A stretch of DNA of 64,000 nt from contig CANRDN010000001.1 of assembly GCA_947629375.1 (NCBI GenBank), positions 62,001 to 126,000 on the forward strand. The letters run 5' to 3'. The notes under the pieces are model-generated. The model was not told the DNA's origin, did not search any database, and worked only from the letters and a program-made list of their open reading frames with translations. The stretch comes from an uncultured Bacilli bacterium (GTDB lineage Bacteria; Bacillota_I; Bacilli_A; RF39; UBA660). A program made the position numbers and the translations under genes. Of this stretch, positions 17,144 to 25,541 are shown piece by piece. Every line of letters starts with the position of its first letter. Position 1 is the first letter of the stretch.

Positions 17144-17833
17144 TTAAACTTTAATCACACTTTGTAACTTTTTAATTACTTTCTTTTCTATTCTAGAGAT
17201 ATACGATTGACTTATTCCTAGAATATCTGCAACCTCTTTTTGAGTTTTCTCTTCTTCCCCCAAAAGTCCATATCTCATCGTCATTATTTGTTTATCTCTT
17301 TTATTTAATTTTTCTATTTCTTCAAGCATTATTTTTTTGTCATTTTTCTCTTCGATATCTTTTGTTACGATGTCGCCATCAGTTCCAATTATATCTTCAA
17401 GGTGCAATTCGTTTCCTTCAGCATCATAGCTTAGTGATTCTTCAAGACTAATCTCACTATTAGTTCGTTTGTTTTTTCTTAAAAACATAAGTATCTCATT
17501 ATCGATACATCTCGAAGCATAAGTTGCAAGTTTAATATTTTTATCGATACTGTAGGTATTTATTGCTTTTATAAGACCAATCGTACCAATGCTTACTAAA
17601 TCTTCAAGATCTACTTTGACATTTTCATACTTTTTAGCAAGAAAGACCACCAATCTTAAATTATGTTCTATCAGTTTATCTTTCGCCATAACATCCCCAT
17701 CTTGAGCCATAATTAAATAAAACTCTTCAGATTCTTTAGATAGAGGTTCCGGTAACTTATCGGTTGCACCTACATAAAAAAAGACATTTTTAAAATCAAA
17801 TAATTTAATAATTCCTAAAATTAGTGTTAACAT
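17144..17833 (-). CDS. sigE: RNA polymerase sporulation sigma-E factor precursor
   Basis: 229 residues. Sigma-70 family with a hydrophobic N-terminal pro-sequence (residues 1-~24) before VGATDKLPEPLSKESE, then regions 2 (LRLVVFLAKKYENV, DLVSIGTIGLIKAINTY, KLATYASRCIDNEILMFLR) and 4 (EKTQKEVADILGISQSYISRIEK). The match to Bacillus SigE is close throughout. Pro-sigma-E is processed in the mother cell by SpoIIGA, encoded upstream. An IS110-family element now separates the two genes. The AAGGAT site 4 bp from the ATG is intact; where its promoter lies is unclear. Confidence 0.95.
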   Translation of the reverse strand: MLTLILGIIKLFDFKNVFFYVGATDKLPEPLSKESEEFYLIMAQDGDVMAKDKLIEHNLRLVVFLAKKYENVKVDLEDLVSIGTIGLIKAINTYSIDKNIKLATYASRCIDNEILMFLRKNKRTNSEISLEESLSYDAEGNELHLEDIIGTDGDIVTKDIEEKNDKKIMLEEIEKLNKRDKQIMTMRYGLLGEEEKTQKEVADILGISQSYISRIEKKVIKKLQSVIKV

Positions 17834-17846
17834 TTTATCCTTGTAT

Positions 17847-17887
17847 AATCAATCTTATAGAAATGAGTTAAATTTTATAGATTGATT
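17847..17887 (-). other. Inverted repeat in the sigE leader
   Basis: AATCAATCT and AGATTGATT form a perfect 9-bp inverted repeat around a 23-base spacer, directly upstream of the sigE ribosome site. It lies in the native part of the spoIIGA-sigE gap. It could be an mRNA hairpin or a protein site; nothing more can be said. Confidence 0.4.
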
Positions 17888-17909
17888 TATTCCTTTCTAT
17901 TTATATTTT

Positions 17910-17938
17910 TTGAACTATTATACTTCTAGAAGTATAAT
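17910..17938 (+). promoter_or_regulatory. Promoter of the putative bridge RNA
   Basis: -35 TTGAAC, 17-bp spacer, -10 TATAAT; the expected start is near 17945. The spacer and -10 form a perfect 20-bp palindrome, TTATACTTCT/AGAAGTATAA (17919-17938), possibly an operator for the transposase or a host factor. Confidence 0.7.
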
Positions 17939-17944
17939 AATTCT

Positions 17945-18120
17945 CGCACTGTGGATTTGTTTCTATTTTTTTACGGCTTGACTGTTCTAGGAGGCTCAAA
18001 CCACAGATTTTTTATTTTAATTGTTGATTAGTTAGTTAACACTTTGATGTTTTATATGTTCAGCAAGGTTACAAGATAAGAAACTCATGTGGCAAACATA
18101 CAGTGCTAAAAAAACTAACC
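17945..18120 (+). ncRNA. Putative IS110 bridge RNA
   Basis: The region between the promoter and the transposase carries two nested stem regions. First: CTGTGGATTTG (17949-17959) pairs with CAAACCACAG (17997-18006). The 37-base internal loop between them opens with TTTCTATTT (17960-17968), identical to the left genomic flank 17894-17902, and closes with TAGGAGGCT (17988-17996), the reverse complement of the right flank 19405-19413. Second: TTAGTTAGTT near 18029 pairs with AACTAACCTAA near 18113, a candidate donor loop; TAAAAAAACTAAC (18107-18119) is close to the complement of the left-end start. This is the architecture known for IS110 bridge RNAs. The 3' end is approximate. Confidence 0.75.
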
Positions 18121-18136
18121 TAAGGAGGTGTTTATA

Positions 18137-19297
18137 GTGATATATGTTGGAATAGATATATCTAAATACAAACACGACTGTTTCATCTGCAGTGATACAG
18201 GTGAAGTTATTGTAGAAAACTTATCTTTTGATAACAATCAAAAAGGATTTCAACAGTTTTTGGACTTATTGAAACCCTATGATAATTCTAATGTCCATAT
18301 CGGCCTCGAAGCTACTGGACATTATGGTTTGAATTTGAAATTATTCTTAGAAAAGAATAATTATAGTTTTATGGAATTTAATCCTCTTTTAGTGAAAGAA
18401 TTTGCTAAATCTTTATCTTTAAGAAAGACTAAAACTGATAAAGCAGATGCCATCATTATTTGTCAAAAACTTATGTCAGTTCCATATAAAACAAATTCAA
18501 AACTATTTTATCATAAATATGGGGTAAAGTCACTTTCTAGATTAAGAGAAACCTTAGTTAAGCAAAGAAGTAAATATATGGTTCAAATGACTAATACATT
18601 AGATATTTTATTTCCTGAGTTTAAGCCTTTCTTTTCTAATAGATTTTCTACTACTTCTTTGTTTATTCTTAAAAAATATAAAACTATTAGTAAAATCTCT
18701 AATATGAAAGATTTTGAAACTCTTAATAAAATTTCTCGTGGTAAATTTGCTTATTCTAAATTTATTAAATTAAAAGATTTAGCTAAAAATACCATTGGTG
18801 AATCTAATGAGTTATTTGAATTCCAACTTCAAACTATTCTTTCTCTTTATGAAGAAATTGATTCTAAAATTGTTTCATTAGATAAACAAATTTCTACAAT
18901 TATCAAAGATCTTAATCCACCAACTCTTTCTATTCCTGGAATTGGTGTAATTTCTTGTGCTTCAATCATTTCTGAGTTTGGTGACATTTCTAAATTCGAT
19001 AATGCTGGTCAAATGCTTTCTTTTGCGGGTTTAGAACCTGGTATAATTGAATCTGGTACTATGTCTTCCAAAGGCAAAATGGTTAAGCGTGGTTCTGGAT
19101 ATTTAAGACAATCTCTTATGAATGTTTCTATGGTTGTTATTTCCAACAATCATACTTTCTATGATTATTTTCATAAAAAGATGAATGAAGGTAAACCTTA
19201 TAGAGTTGCTCTTTCTCACGTATGTAAGAAACTTATTAGAGTTATCTTTATACTTGAAAAGAAAAATATCCAATTCGATCCGTCTTTACTGAAATAA
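18137..19297 (+). CDS. IS110-family transposase (DEDD recombinase)
   Basis: About 386 residues from the GTG at 18137, 8 bp after AAGGAGG; an earlier in-frame GTG overlaps that site. N-terminal RuvC-like DEDD domain: Asp7 in YVGIDIS, Glu58 in IGLEATGHYG, and Asp101/Asp104 in KTKTDKADA. A coiled-coil middle leads to the Transposase_20 domain with LSIPGIGVISCASII and the Ser-bearing region SGTMSSKGKMVKRGSGYLRQ. This is a complete, apparently active recombinase that in this family works with the bridge RNA encoded in front of it. Confidence 0.93.
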   Translation: MIYVGIDISKYKHDCFICSDTGEVIVENLSFDNNQKGFQQFLDLLKPYDNSNVHIGLEATGHYGLNLKLFLEKNNYSFMEFNPLLVKEFAKSLSLRKTKTDKADAIIICQKLMSVPYKTNSKLFYHKYGVKSLSRLRETLVKQRSKYMVQMTNTLDILFPEFKPFFSNRFSTTSLFILKKYKTISKISNMKDFETLNKISRGKFAYSKFIKLKDLAKNTIGESNELFEFQLQTILSLYEEIDSKIVSLDKQISTIIKDLNPPTLSIPGIGVISCASIISEFGDISKFDNAGQMLSFAGLEPGIIESGTMSSKGKMVKRGSGYLRQSLMNVSMVVISNNHTFYDYFHKKMNEGKPYRVALSHVCKKLIRVIFILEKKNIQFDPSLLK

Positions 19298-19320
19298 TTG
19301 ATTTTATCAATTTTTTCAAA

Positions 19321-19344
19321 ATTTCACTTTTGTGAAATCTTTTT
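19321..19344 (+). terminator. Transposase terminator
   Basis: ATTTCAC, a TTTT loop, GTGAAAT and then CTTTTT, 23 bp after the transposase stop. In the minus direction it could also hinder spoIIGA read-through into sigE. Confidence 0.65.
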
Positions 19345-19402
19345 GGCGTGGGATTCTTTTCCATTTATGACAAACTATTAAAAAGTACTTGACTTATTAT
19401 AG

Positions 19403-20146
19403 TTAGCCTCCTAATAAATCTTTGTGTAATATCATATTAATATCTTGTATTTCAAAGGGTTTATCTGATAACCCAATCAAAACATTGCCTATTACTTTGT
19501 CATCAATTATTAACTTATCAACTTTAATACACTTAAGTAAGGTTTTATTATTAGCAGTCTGCATAGGTACTAAAATACCATTTTTATAATCAAATTTTAT
19601 TTTTTTAGAATAAATTAAACTTATAGGGCGTTTCTTATATTGATCATAAAGCATATTTCCAGTGTCTAGATAAGCATTAAAGTCATACCTTTTATTTTTA
19701 TAATAGAAAGTTACACTATATTTTTCTTTATAGTAAGTATCGAGTTTTTTTATTTGTCTTTTGTTGATGTAAAGAATTATAGGTGTTATAAAAAATAAAA
19801 GCAGAAAATTTTCTAAAAAGTCAAACTTTAAGTCTCTAAACAAATAAATTGTCCCCGCTAAAATAATACTTACAAGATAAAAATAAAATGAATTTTCTAT
19901 TAAAGTTTTAATTCCTCTAAACTTGTTAGATACGAGTTGCATAATTAAACATAAAACTATTTTAAGTACAAATAAGAAAAAGGAATTATTAACAAAAACT
20001 ACAAAAGTCGATAAGCTTCCGATTAAGGACGCTAATAATATTCGTATGTAGTTAGTTTTATATTTTAAAATAATGTTCGTTGTAACAAGTAAAAGAAAAT
20101 CAATCCAAAAGTTAAGAATTAATAACAAATCAATATATATTAACAT
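19403..20146 (-). CDS. spoIIGA: Sporulation sigma-E factor processing peptidase
   Basis: 247 residues. N-terminal half with five TM segments (about 1-135), C-terminal cytoplasmic aspartic protease half with the signature FNAYLDTGNMLYD (residues ~155-167), then RPISLIY and ILVPMQTA. SpoIIGA sits in the forespore septum and cleaves pro-sigma-E once activated by SpoIIR. It is shorter than the Bacillus protein (about 309). The stop codon TAA uses the last native base plus two bases shared with the IS110 edge; the reconstructed uninterrupted sequence would also give TAA at the same codon, so the product is unchanged. Confidence 0.9.
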   Translation of the reverse strand: MLIYIDLLLILNFWIDFLLLVTTNIILKYKTNYIRILLASLIGSLSTFVVFVNNSFFLFVLKIVLCLIMQLVSNKFRGIKTLIENSFYFYLVSIILAGTIYLFRDLKFDFLENFLLLFFITPIILYINKRQIKKLDTYYKEKYSVTFYYKNKRYDFNAYLDTGNMLYDQYKKRPISLIYSKKIKFDYKNGILVPMQTANNKTLLKCIKVDKLIIDDKVIGNVLIGLSDKPFEIQDINMILHKDLLGG

Positions 20147-20197
20147 TTCACCACCATTTATAATTTACTAAATGGATAAGTAGAAAAATGTCTTTTT

Positions 20198-21040
20198 TTA
20201 TTCTTCTAATAATTTTTTTAGAGGAACTATTTTTTTACCTTTTTGCAAGATGTAATTAACAGACGATGATAATTCAATTAAAGTAGATTTATTGTTTTTT
20301 ATTAAGATTATTGAACCGTTTTCTAAATTATTTTTAATCGAGTTATAAAGGTATGTTGAACTTTCAAGAGTCGGAACGATAGAATAAAGTTTAGATTCTT
20401 TGCAGTTATCTAGTAACTCTTCATCTTTTTTTCTATTTAAACAGTAATTAAGTCTTTTATCGGAAACAAGTTTTAATATTGAGTTATATTTATTTACTTC
20501 GTATATTGAGTACTTATTAGAAAGCAGTTCAACATCATTTCCAAAGGCAATCATTAATTTTATTAAGTCGATATTATCGTTAAAAATTTCTTCGGTTACA
20601 AAGAACGTAATTGTAATATTTTTCTTGTTTATTACATTTAAAAATTCTTCAACATAGTTAGTATCTTGAAGTTCCATAATGATACTTACTTCGTTTTTTC
20701 CTTTATTTCCTGAAACAATAAAATTGTCATAGTTGTTTTTGATGGTATTTTGCGGAGTCGTTTCTTCAAACACAAGTAAGTTTTTATCAAACTTCCCTAC
20801 TTTTTTCATTTTGGAGTAACTCTTCTCTATATCTATTTTTTCTCCTTTGAGTCCGGGAATTATAGAGTTATCTATTAAAATTGCTTCACTTTTGGAATCA
20901 TTTAACATTTCATCATATTTAATTATTTCTATCATTATCGGATCATTTATTCTACTTACATTAATAACCTTATTCGTATAGTAAAAACTAAAGCATATTA
21001 GAACAAAAGAGATAACAATATTAAAAGTTTTTTTAGACAT
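20198..21040 (-). CDS. Polysaccharide-deacetylase-like protein, probably catalytically dead
   Basis: About 280 residues from the ATG at 21040 (site AAAGGTGAT). One N-terminal TM segment (about 5-22), then a domain with NodB-like features: VSIIMELQ in place of the metal-binding Asp-Asp motif, ITFFVTEEIFNDNIDLIKLMIAFGN resembling the common TFFVTG...G core, and VELLSNK where GHEIGNHS-type His residues normally stand. The metal ligands seem lost. It lies 51 bp upstream of spoIIGA, which suggests a sporulation-linked structural or regulatory role, comparable to inactive deacetylase homologues such as those seen in Bacilli. The fold call is inference. Confidence 0.55.
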   Translation of the reverse strand: MSKKTFNIVISFVLICFSFYYTNKVINVSRINDPIMIEIIKYDEMLNDSKSEAILIDNSIIPGLKGEKIDIEKSYSKMKKVGKFDKNLLVFEETTPQNTIKNNYDNFIVSGNKGKNEVSIIMELQDTNYVEEFLNVINKKNITITFFVTEEIFNDNIDLIKLMIAFGNDVELLSNKYSIYEVNKYNSILKLVSDKRLNYCLNRKKDEELLDNCKESKLYSIVPTLESSTYLYNSIKNNLENGSIILIKNNKSTLIELSSSVNYILQKGKKIVPLKKLLEE

Positions 21041-21083
21041 TTGATCACCTTTATACAAAATATGCTTTAATAAATTTTTTTAC

Positions 21084-21114
21084 AACAAAAAAAGGAATAA
21101 TTGCTTATTCCTTT
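21084..21114 (-). terminator. Terminator of the 1465-residue protein gene
   Basis: AAAGGAATAA/TTATTCCTTT, a perfect 10-bp stem with a 4-base loop, followed on the minus strand by TTTTTTT. Confidence 0.85.
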
Positions 21115-21126
21115 AATATTTTTTTA

Positions 21127-24100
21127 TTATCTTAACTTTGGTCCATCTTCTGAAACATCTAAGTCATCAACATCGATTTCTTCATCTAAATCGTAATACT
21201 CATCACCAACTAATGTTTCATCAGCTTCTTCTTCAAGGTCAGTATCTTCTCCAGTATAATCATAAGTTCCTTCGCCAGTTACTGCTAAACCTTCATCTAA
21301 AGATACAGTTCTTGTAGTATCTTCGTCTGGAACATATGGTTCTTCACCAGCACCCTCATCAATTCTATCTGGATCAGTTTGATCTACTACAGGTGGAACA
21401 TCTGGGTTTGTTGGTTCTGGAGTTGGCGTAGGCGTTGGAGTTGGAGTTGGAGTCTCAACAGGAGGTGTTTGTTCATCTGTTTGAGTAGGAGTTTGATCTT
21501 CAGGATTTAATAATCCTTGATCAGCCAACTCACTTTGATGCATTAATGCTTCAAGTCTTAATCTTTCAGCCTCTTGTCTTTGTCTCTCAGCTTCAGCTTC
21601 TGCTTCTGCTTGTGCTTGTGCTGCTGCGTTTGCTGCTGCCATTGCATCAAGTTGAGCTTGTTGTGCAGCTTCTCCTGCAGCTTGCTCAGCTAATGCTTGT
21701 TGCATATTAGCTTGATAATTTGGATCAAGTTCGATACCTGCTTGAGCAGCTTGCTCTGCTAATTGTTCTTGAGTCATTCCATTTTGTACACCTTGTTGTA
21801 ATTGTTCAACAGCTGCTTCAAGTTGAGCTTGTTGCTGTTGCTGTTGTTGTTGCTCTTGTTGTTGTAATTGCTCGATTTGTTGTTGTGCTTGTTGTTGTTC
21901 TTCTGGAGTTAAATCTTCTGGTGAAACTTGTTCTTGAGTTACTACAACAGTTGTTGGAGGAACAGTTGGTGTTCCTTGATGATAGCTTCCTCCTCCGTGA
22001 ACATTTCCATTTACATTTTGGTGTTGAGTATAAGTTGTACCATTTGTAATTGTGTAATTGTTATATAAATATAATGCATTTCTTCTATTATTAATCAAAT
22101 CAGCATAGTTATTTTCAGGTCTATTTTGAATTCCTAACAATCTATCTACACCTTCAGTTGTAACATCGAATCCAACATATTCTTCTTTGTTGTTAGATAC
22201 AGCATAACGATATGCTTCTACATCATCAGTTAGCATTGGATCAAAATCAGAGATTTCGTTTAATAATGCTTCTGTAACATTACCTGAGCTTATTCTTGCT
22301 CCCCAAGTATCATATCCACTTTGATACAATACATTAGCAAGTTCTAGTCTTGCAGCATCTGCAGAACTATTCTTCATTGTACTCATTGCTTGTAAGTTAG
22401 AAATAATTTGTTGTCTTGCAGTTAAGCAATGAACAACATCCTCATTTTGATAAGTACTATTTAAAACATCAAATAAGCTTGTAAATTCAAATGTTGTCTT
22501 ATCAGGGTTTTCTAGAGCAAAATGTCCATTAACTTCAGCTAAGTTAATTCCTGCTTTAGCATATCCGTGATCTGTATGTAGGTATAATGCCTCACCATTC
22601 ATAACTTGTGATTGCATTGCAGCATATGAATCAACTAAAGCTGCTCCAAGAGTTTTGATTCCTTCGCTTAAGTTTAATGATCCATCGTTTAGAACATAAA
22701 CATTAAATACTTCAGCAATGAAATCATCAGTATGATCACTTGTTAAAGTTCCATTTGCTCTATTAATATTAACTGTTAATAATTTATCTTGTAAACTATT
22801 AAGAGTTCTTGTTGATGTAGCATTGTTGTTTGTTAAGTATCTAAATGGTAATGGTTCTCTAGCATTCATTTCATATGTAGTTACTGTGTAACAATAGTTA
22901 TTGAATCCACTCATTAACTCATCATATGACATATCATATCCACCAAATACTGTTAACATTTGTCTACCACTATAGTTGTTAACAACTGCTTTAGCACATA
23001 AGAAGTCGTGAGTAAATGAAGTAAGTAGATTATTACCATCTTCATCAAGTCTGAAGTTACCATCTTTAGTTGTTAGAATGTTAGCTTCATATCCATAACA
23101 TAAAGCACTTAATACTTCATTTATTTGATAATCGCTCTTATATTGACTTAAGAAGTTAATAACTGGAGCTGATTGTAAAAATGCTCTTGTTTGTTGTGGA
23201 ACATTATATTCGTCACAATACTTTTGTATTAATTGCATTAATTGTGGATTATTAACTGTTTGATCAGTTACTACTGGCTTTTGTGTTACGACAGGTGTTT
23301 CAGTAGGAAGTGGTGCTGGTGTTTCAGTTACTATTGGAGGTACATAATTATTGTTATTTGTCTTATTATTTCTGTTGATTAGAGATCCAACTCCAAGCCC
23401 AGCAAGTAATCCTAAAACAGCTGCTCCGAATTTCTTTAATAATGATTTAAGCTTATTTGTCTTTTTAACAACAATTTCTTCTTCATCTTCTTTTGCATCT
23501 TCAGTTTTTTCATCGGTATCTTTAAAGATTGGTTTTGGTTTTGCAGCAGTTATAACTGGAGTAGAAGTATCCTTTTTAGAATCAGTTTTTACTTTTACTT
23601 TTTCCTCATCAGTAGTAATTGGCTTAATTCCTTTTGCTTCAACTGGAACAGTTGGTCCAACAATTTTAATTTTTGGTTTTTTATCTTTATCATTTTCATC
23701 TTCAACAGTTGGAGTATTTATTTTTCCAGTACCTTCATTTATTACTGGTTCATCTTCTACAACAGGAGATTCAGTTTTTTCAATTTTATTATTTACTACT
23801 GGTCTTTCTTCAACTTCTGAAGTTCTATTCACTGGAGAATTCATATTATTGTTATTATCTAACTCGTCAGAAACTCTCTCTCTTGAAGTAAATGGAGTTG
23901 GAACATCTCTAACAAGTCTTTTATCTTCTTGTTCTCTAGTTGGTTCTACTTCGATTGTTTCATTATTAGCTTTTTTAATTGCTTCTGCTAATTGAGCTCT
24001 ATAAAGAGAGTGAAGATTCATATATTCTTTTTGTCTTTCTCTCAATTCATATCTTGCAAGTTTAGCATCATTACTATTCTTGTCTTCTATTGTATCGTAT

Positions 24101-25524
24101 TTTGCTACTGCATTATTAACAATGCTTCTTGCTCTTTCAAGAGCTTCTACTCTTTCATTAGTTTGAGCTAATTCAACAATTCTTTCTAATCCTTTTGGAG
24201 GTAATTGTTTTCTATTTCTTAATATATCTAGTCTTAAATATTCAGCTAATTCACGATCCTCTTTACTTAAAGCAAGTCTTTTAACTTCTTTATTTTCTTG
24301 AGTTTCTTCTTGATGTTGTTCATTTTCTTCAGCATTTAAACCAGGTTTAAGAGGTTCAGCATTTTTAATTGCTTCAGCAAGTTCTGCTCTATATCTAGCG
24401 TGAAGTTGTTCAAATTCTTTTCTTCTATTTTCTAGTTCATTTCTAGCTACTATTGCTTCAGGACTATTTTTATCTGTAATTGAATTATATTTTTCAGTTG
24501 CAGCAACAACATTGTCTCTTGCTTTTTCTAATCCTTCAACCTTTTCGTTACTTGCTCTCAATTCCTCTATTCTTTTAATTCCTGCAGGAGGTAATTGACC
24601 CTTAGATCTTAATATATCTAGTCTTAAATATTCAGCTAGTTCACGATCATCTTTACTTAAAGCAAGTCTCTTAACTTCTTTATTTTCTTGGTTTTCTTCT
24701 TGATGTTGTTCATTTTCTTCTTGATTTTGATCATTTTCTTTTTGAATTTCTTCGTTTTCTTCATTATTTAAAGCAGGTTTAAGAGTTTTAGCATTCTTAA
24801 TTGCTTCAGCAAGTTCTGCTCTATATCTAGCGTGAAGTTGTTCAAATTCTTTTCTTCTATTTTCTAGTTCATTTCTAGCTACTGTTGCTTCAGGACTATT
24901 TTTATCTGTAATTGAATTATATTTTTCAATTGCAGCAACAACATTGTCTCTTGCTTTTTCTAATCCTTCAACCTTTTCATTACTTGCTTTCAATTCCTCT
25001 ATTCTTTGAAGTCCAACAGGAGGTAATTGACCCTTAGATCTTAATATGTTTAATCTTAAATATTCAGCAAACTCTCTATCTTCAACAGATAAATCTAATC
25101 TATTTCTTTCAACTGGAGTAAACATAGTATTTTCTTCAGTTATTTGTTCTTCCTCTTTTTCTTCAGTTTGCTTATTTTTTAATTGCTCTAAAGCTTCAGA
25201 TACAGAAGATTCCATCTTGGACTGTTCACTTTGTGAGTATTTTTCTTGTTCTGTTTTGATTTCTTCTTCTAATTTATCCATTGATTTTTTGTTATCAGCA
25301 GATAAAACTTCAACAAGACCCATCTGAAGAGCAGGTTTTAATCCTGCATCCCCAAGAATGTCTACACCGTTTTCTTTTGCAAATTCAACGATTGGAAGAA
25401 GGCTTTCGATTCCTTCATAATTAATTATTTGTGGTTCTTTGTTATCATCAAATATAACAATTTTTAAAGTACTGTAATTGTTTTGATCTTGATTTTTTTG
25501 AGTTACTATACTAACTTTTTTCAT
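21127..25524 (-). CDS. Giant membrane protein with three coiled-coil repeats and low-complexity tail
   Basis: 1465 residues, no known family. Residues 1-130: small basic/acidic domain. Residues ~138-520: three ~115-residue repeats, each with the core EYLRL(N/D)ILR, QLPPxGLxRI and ARYRAELAEAIK; repeats 1 and 2 are nearly identical, repeat 3 more diverged. About 540-690 is acidic/Pro-rich. A single TM (~695-717, AAVLGLLAGLGVGSLI) follows basic residues, so the N-terminal ~690 residues are cytoplasmic and the remainder outside. The exterior holds a ~430-residue globular domain (~745-1175), a Gln-rich run (~1200-1235), an Ala/Glu coiled coil, TP repeats (~1355) and an acidic end. Probably a large envelope scaffold. 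Confidence 0.75.
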   Translation of the reverse strand: MKKVSIVTQKNQDQNNYSTLKIVIFDDNKEPQIINYEGIESLLPIVEFAKENGVDILGDAGLKPALQMGLVEVLSADNKKSMDKLEEEIKTEQEKYSQSEQSKMESSVSEALEQLKNKQTEEKEEEQITEENTMFTPVERNRLDLSVEDREFAEYLRLNILRSKGQLPPVGLQRIEELKASNEKVEGLEKARDNVVAAIEKYNSITDKNSPEATVARNELENRRKEFEQLHARYRAELAEAIKNAKTLKPALNNEENEEIQKENDQNQEENEQHQEENQENKEVKRLALSKDDRELAEYLRLDILRSKGQLPPAGIKRIEELRASNEKVEGLEKARDNVVAATEKYNSITDKNSPEAIVARNELENRRKEFEQLHARYRAELAEAIKNAEPLKPGLNAEENEQHQEETQENKEVKRLALSKEDRELAEYLRLDILRNRKQLPPKGLERIVELAQTNERVEALERARSIVNNAVAKYDTIEDKNSNDAKLARYELRERQKEYMNLHSLYRAQLAEAIKKANNETIEVEPTREQEDKRLVRDVPTPFTSRERVSDELDNNNNMNSPVNRTSEVEERPVVNNKIEKTESPVVEDEPVINEGTGKINTPTVEDENDKDKKPKIKIVGPTVPVEAKGIKPITTDEEKVKVKTDSKKDTSTPVITAAKPKPIFKDTDEKTEDAKEDEEEIVVKKTNKLKSLLKKFGAAVLGLLAGLGVGSLINRNNKTNNNNYVPPIVTETPAPLPTETPVVTQKPVVTDQTVNNPQLMQLIQKYCDEYNVPQQTRAFLQSAPVINFLSQYKSDYQINEVLSALCYGYEANILTTKDGNFRLDEDGNNLLTSFTHDFLCAKAVVNNYSGRQMLTVFGGYDMSYDELMSGFNNYCYTVTTYEMNAREPLPFRYLTNNNATSTRTLNSLQDKLLTVNINRANGTLTSDHTDDFIAEVFNVYVLNDGSLNLSEGIKTLGAALVDSYAAMQSQVMNGEALYLHTDHGYAKAGINLAEVNGHFALENPDKTTFEFTSLFDVLNSTYQNEDVVHCLTARQQIISNLQAMSTMKNSSADAARLELANVLYQSGYDTWGARISSGNVTEALLNEISDFDPMLTDDVEAYRYAVSNNKEEYVGFDVTTEGVDRLLGIQNRPENNYADLINNRRNALYLYNNYTITNGTTYTQHQNVNGNVHGGGSYHQGTPTVPPTTVVVTQEQVSPEDLTPEEQQQAQQQIEQLQQQEQQQQQQQQAQLEAAVEQLQQGVQNGMTQEQLAEQAAQAGIELDPNYQANMQQALAEQAAGEAAQQAQLDAMAAANAAAQAQAEAEAEAERQRQEAERLRLEALMHQSELADQGLLNPEDQTPTQTDEQTPPVETPTPTPTPTPTPEPTNPDVPPVVDQTDPDRIDEGAGEEPYVPDEDTTRTVSLDEGLAVTGEGTYDYTGEDTDLEEEADETLVGDEYYDLDEEIDVDDLDVSEDGPKLR
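23960..25110 (-). repeat. Three in-gene repeats of ~340 bp
   Basis: Three copies within the giant membrane protein gene, at about 24780-25110, 24360-24665 and 23960-24280. The first two are nearly identical at DNA level, showing recent duplication or gene conversion. Confidence 0.75.
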
Positions 25525-25541
25525 TCAAAATTCCCCTCTTT

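Larger units (their letters stand above)
17903..19404 (+). mobile_element. IS110-family insertion sequence between spoIIGA and sigE
   Basis: About 1.5 kb: a ~230-base non-coding left region with promoter and RNA structure, one transposase, a terminator and a short right region. The ends are inferred from guide/flank matches in the bridge RNA: left flank TTTCTATTT ends at 17902, right flank AGCCTCCTA begins at 19405, and TT is present at both edges as a possible core dinucleotide. No terminal inverted repeats or target duplication are needed in this family. Removing it would leave about 65-70 bp between spoIIGA and sigE. Uncertainty on each end is a few bases. Confidence 0.8.

Noticed and set aside
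21720-23995. Long plus-strand open frames opposite the giant membrane protein
   Set aside because: They mirror low-complexity Gln/Pro/Ser codons of the minus-strand gene, have no ribosome sites, and encode monotonous Leu/Val/Ser strings.
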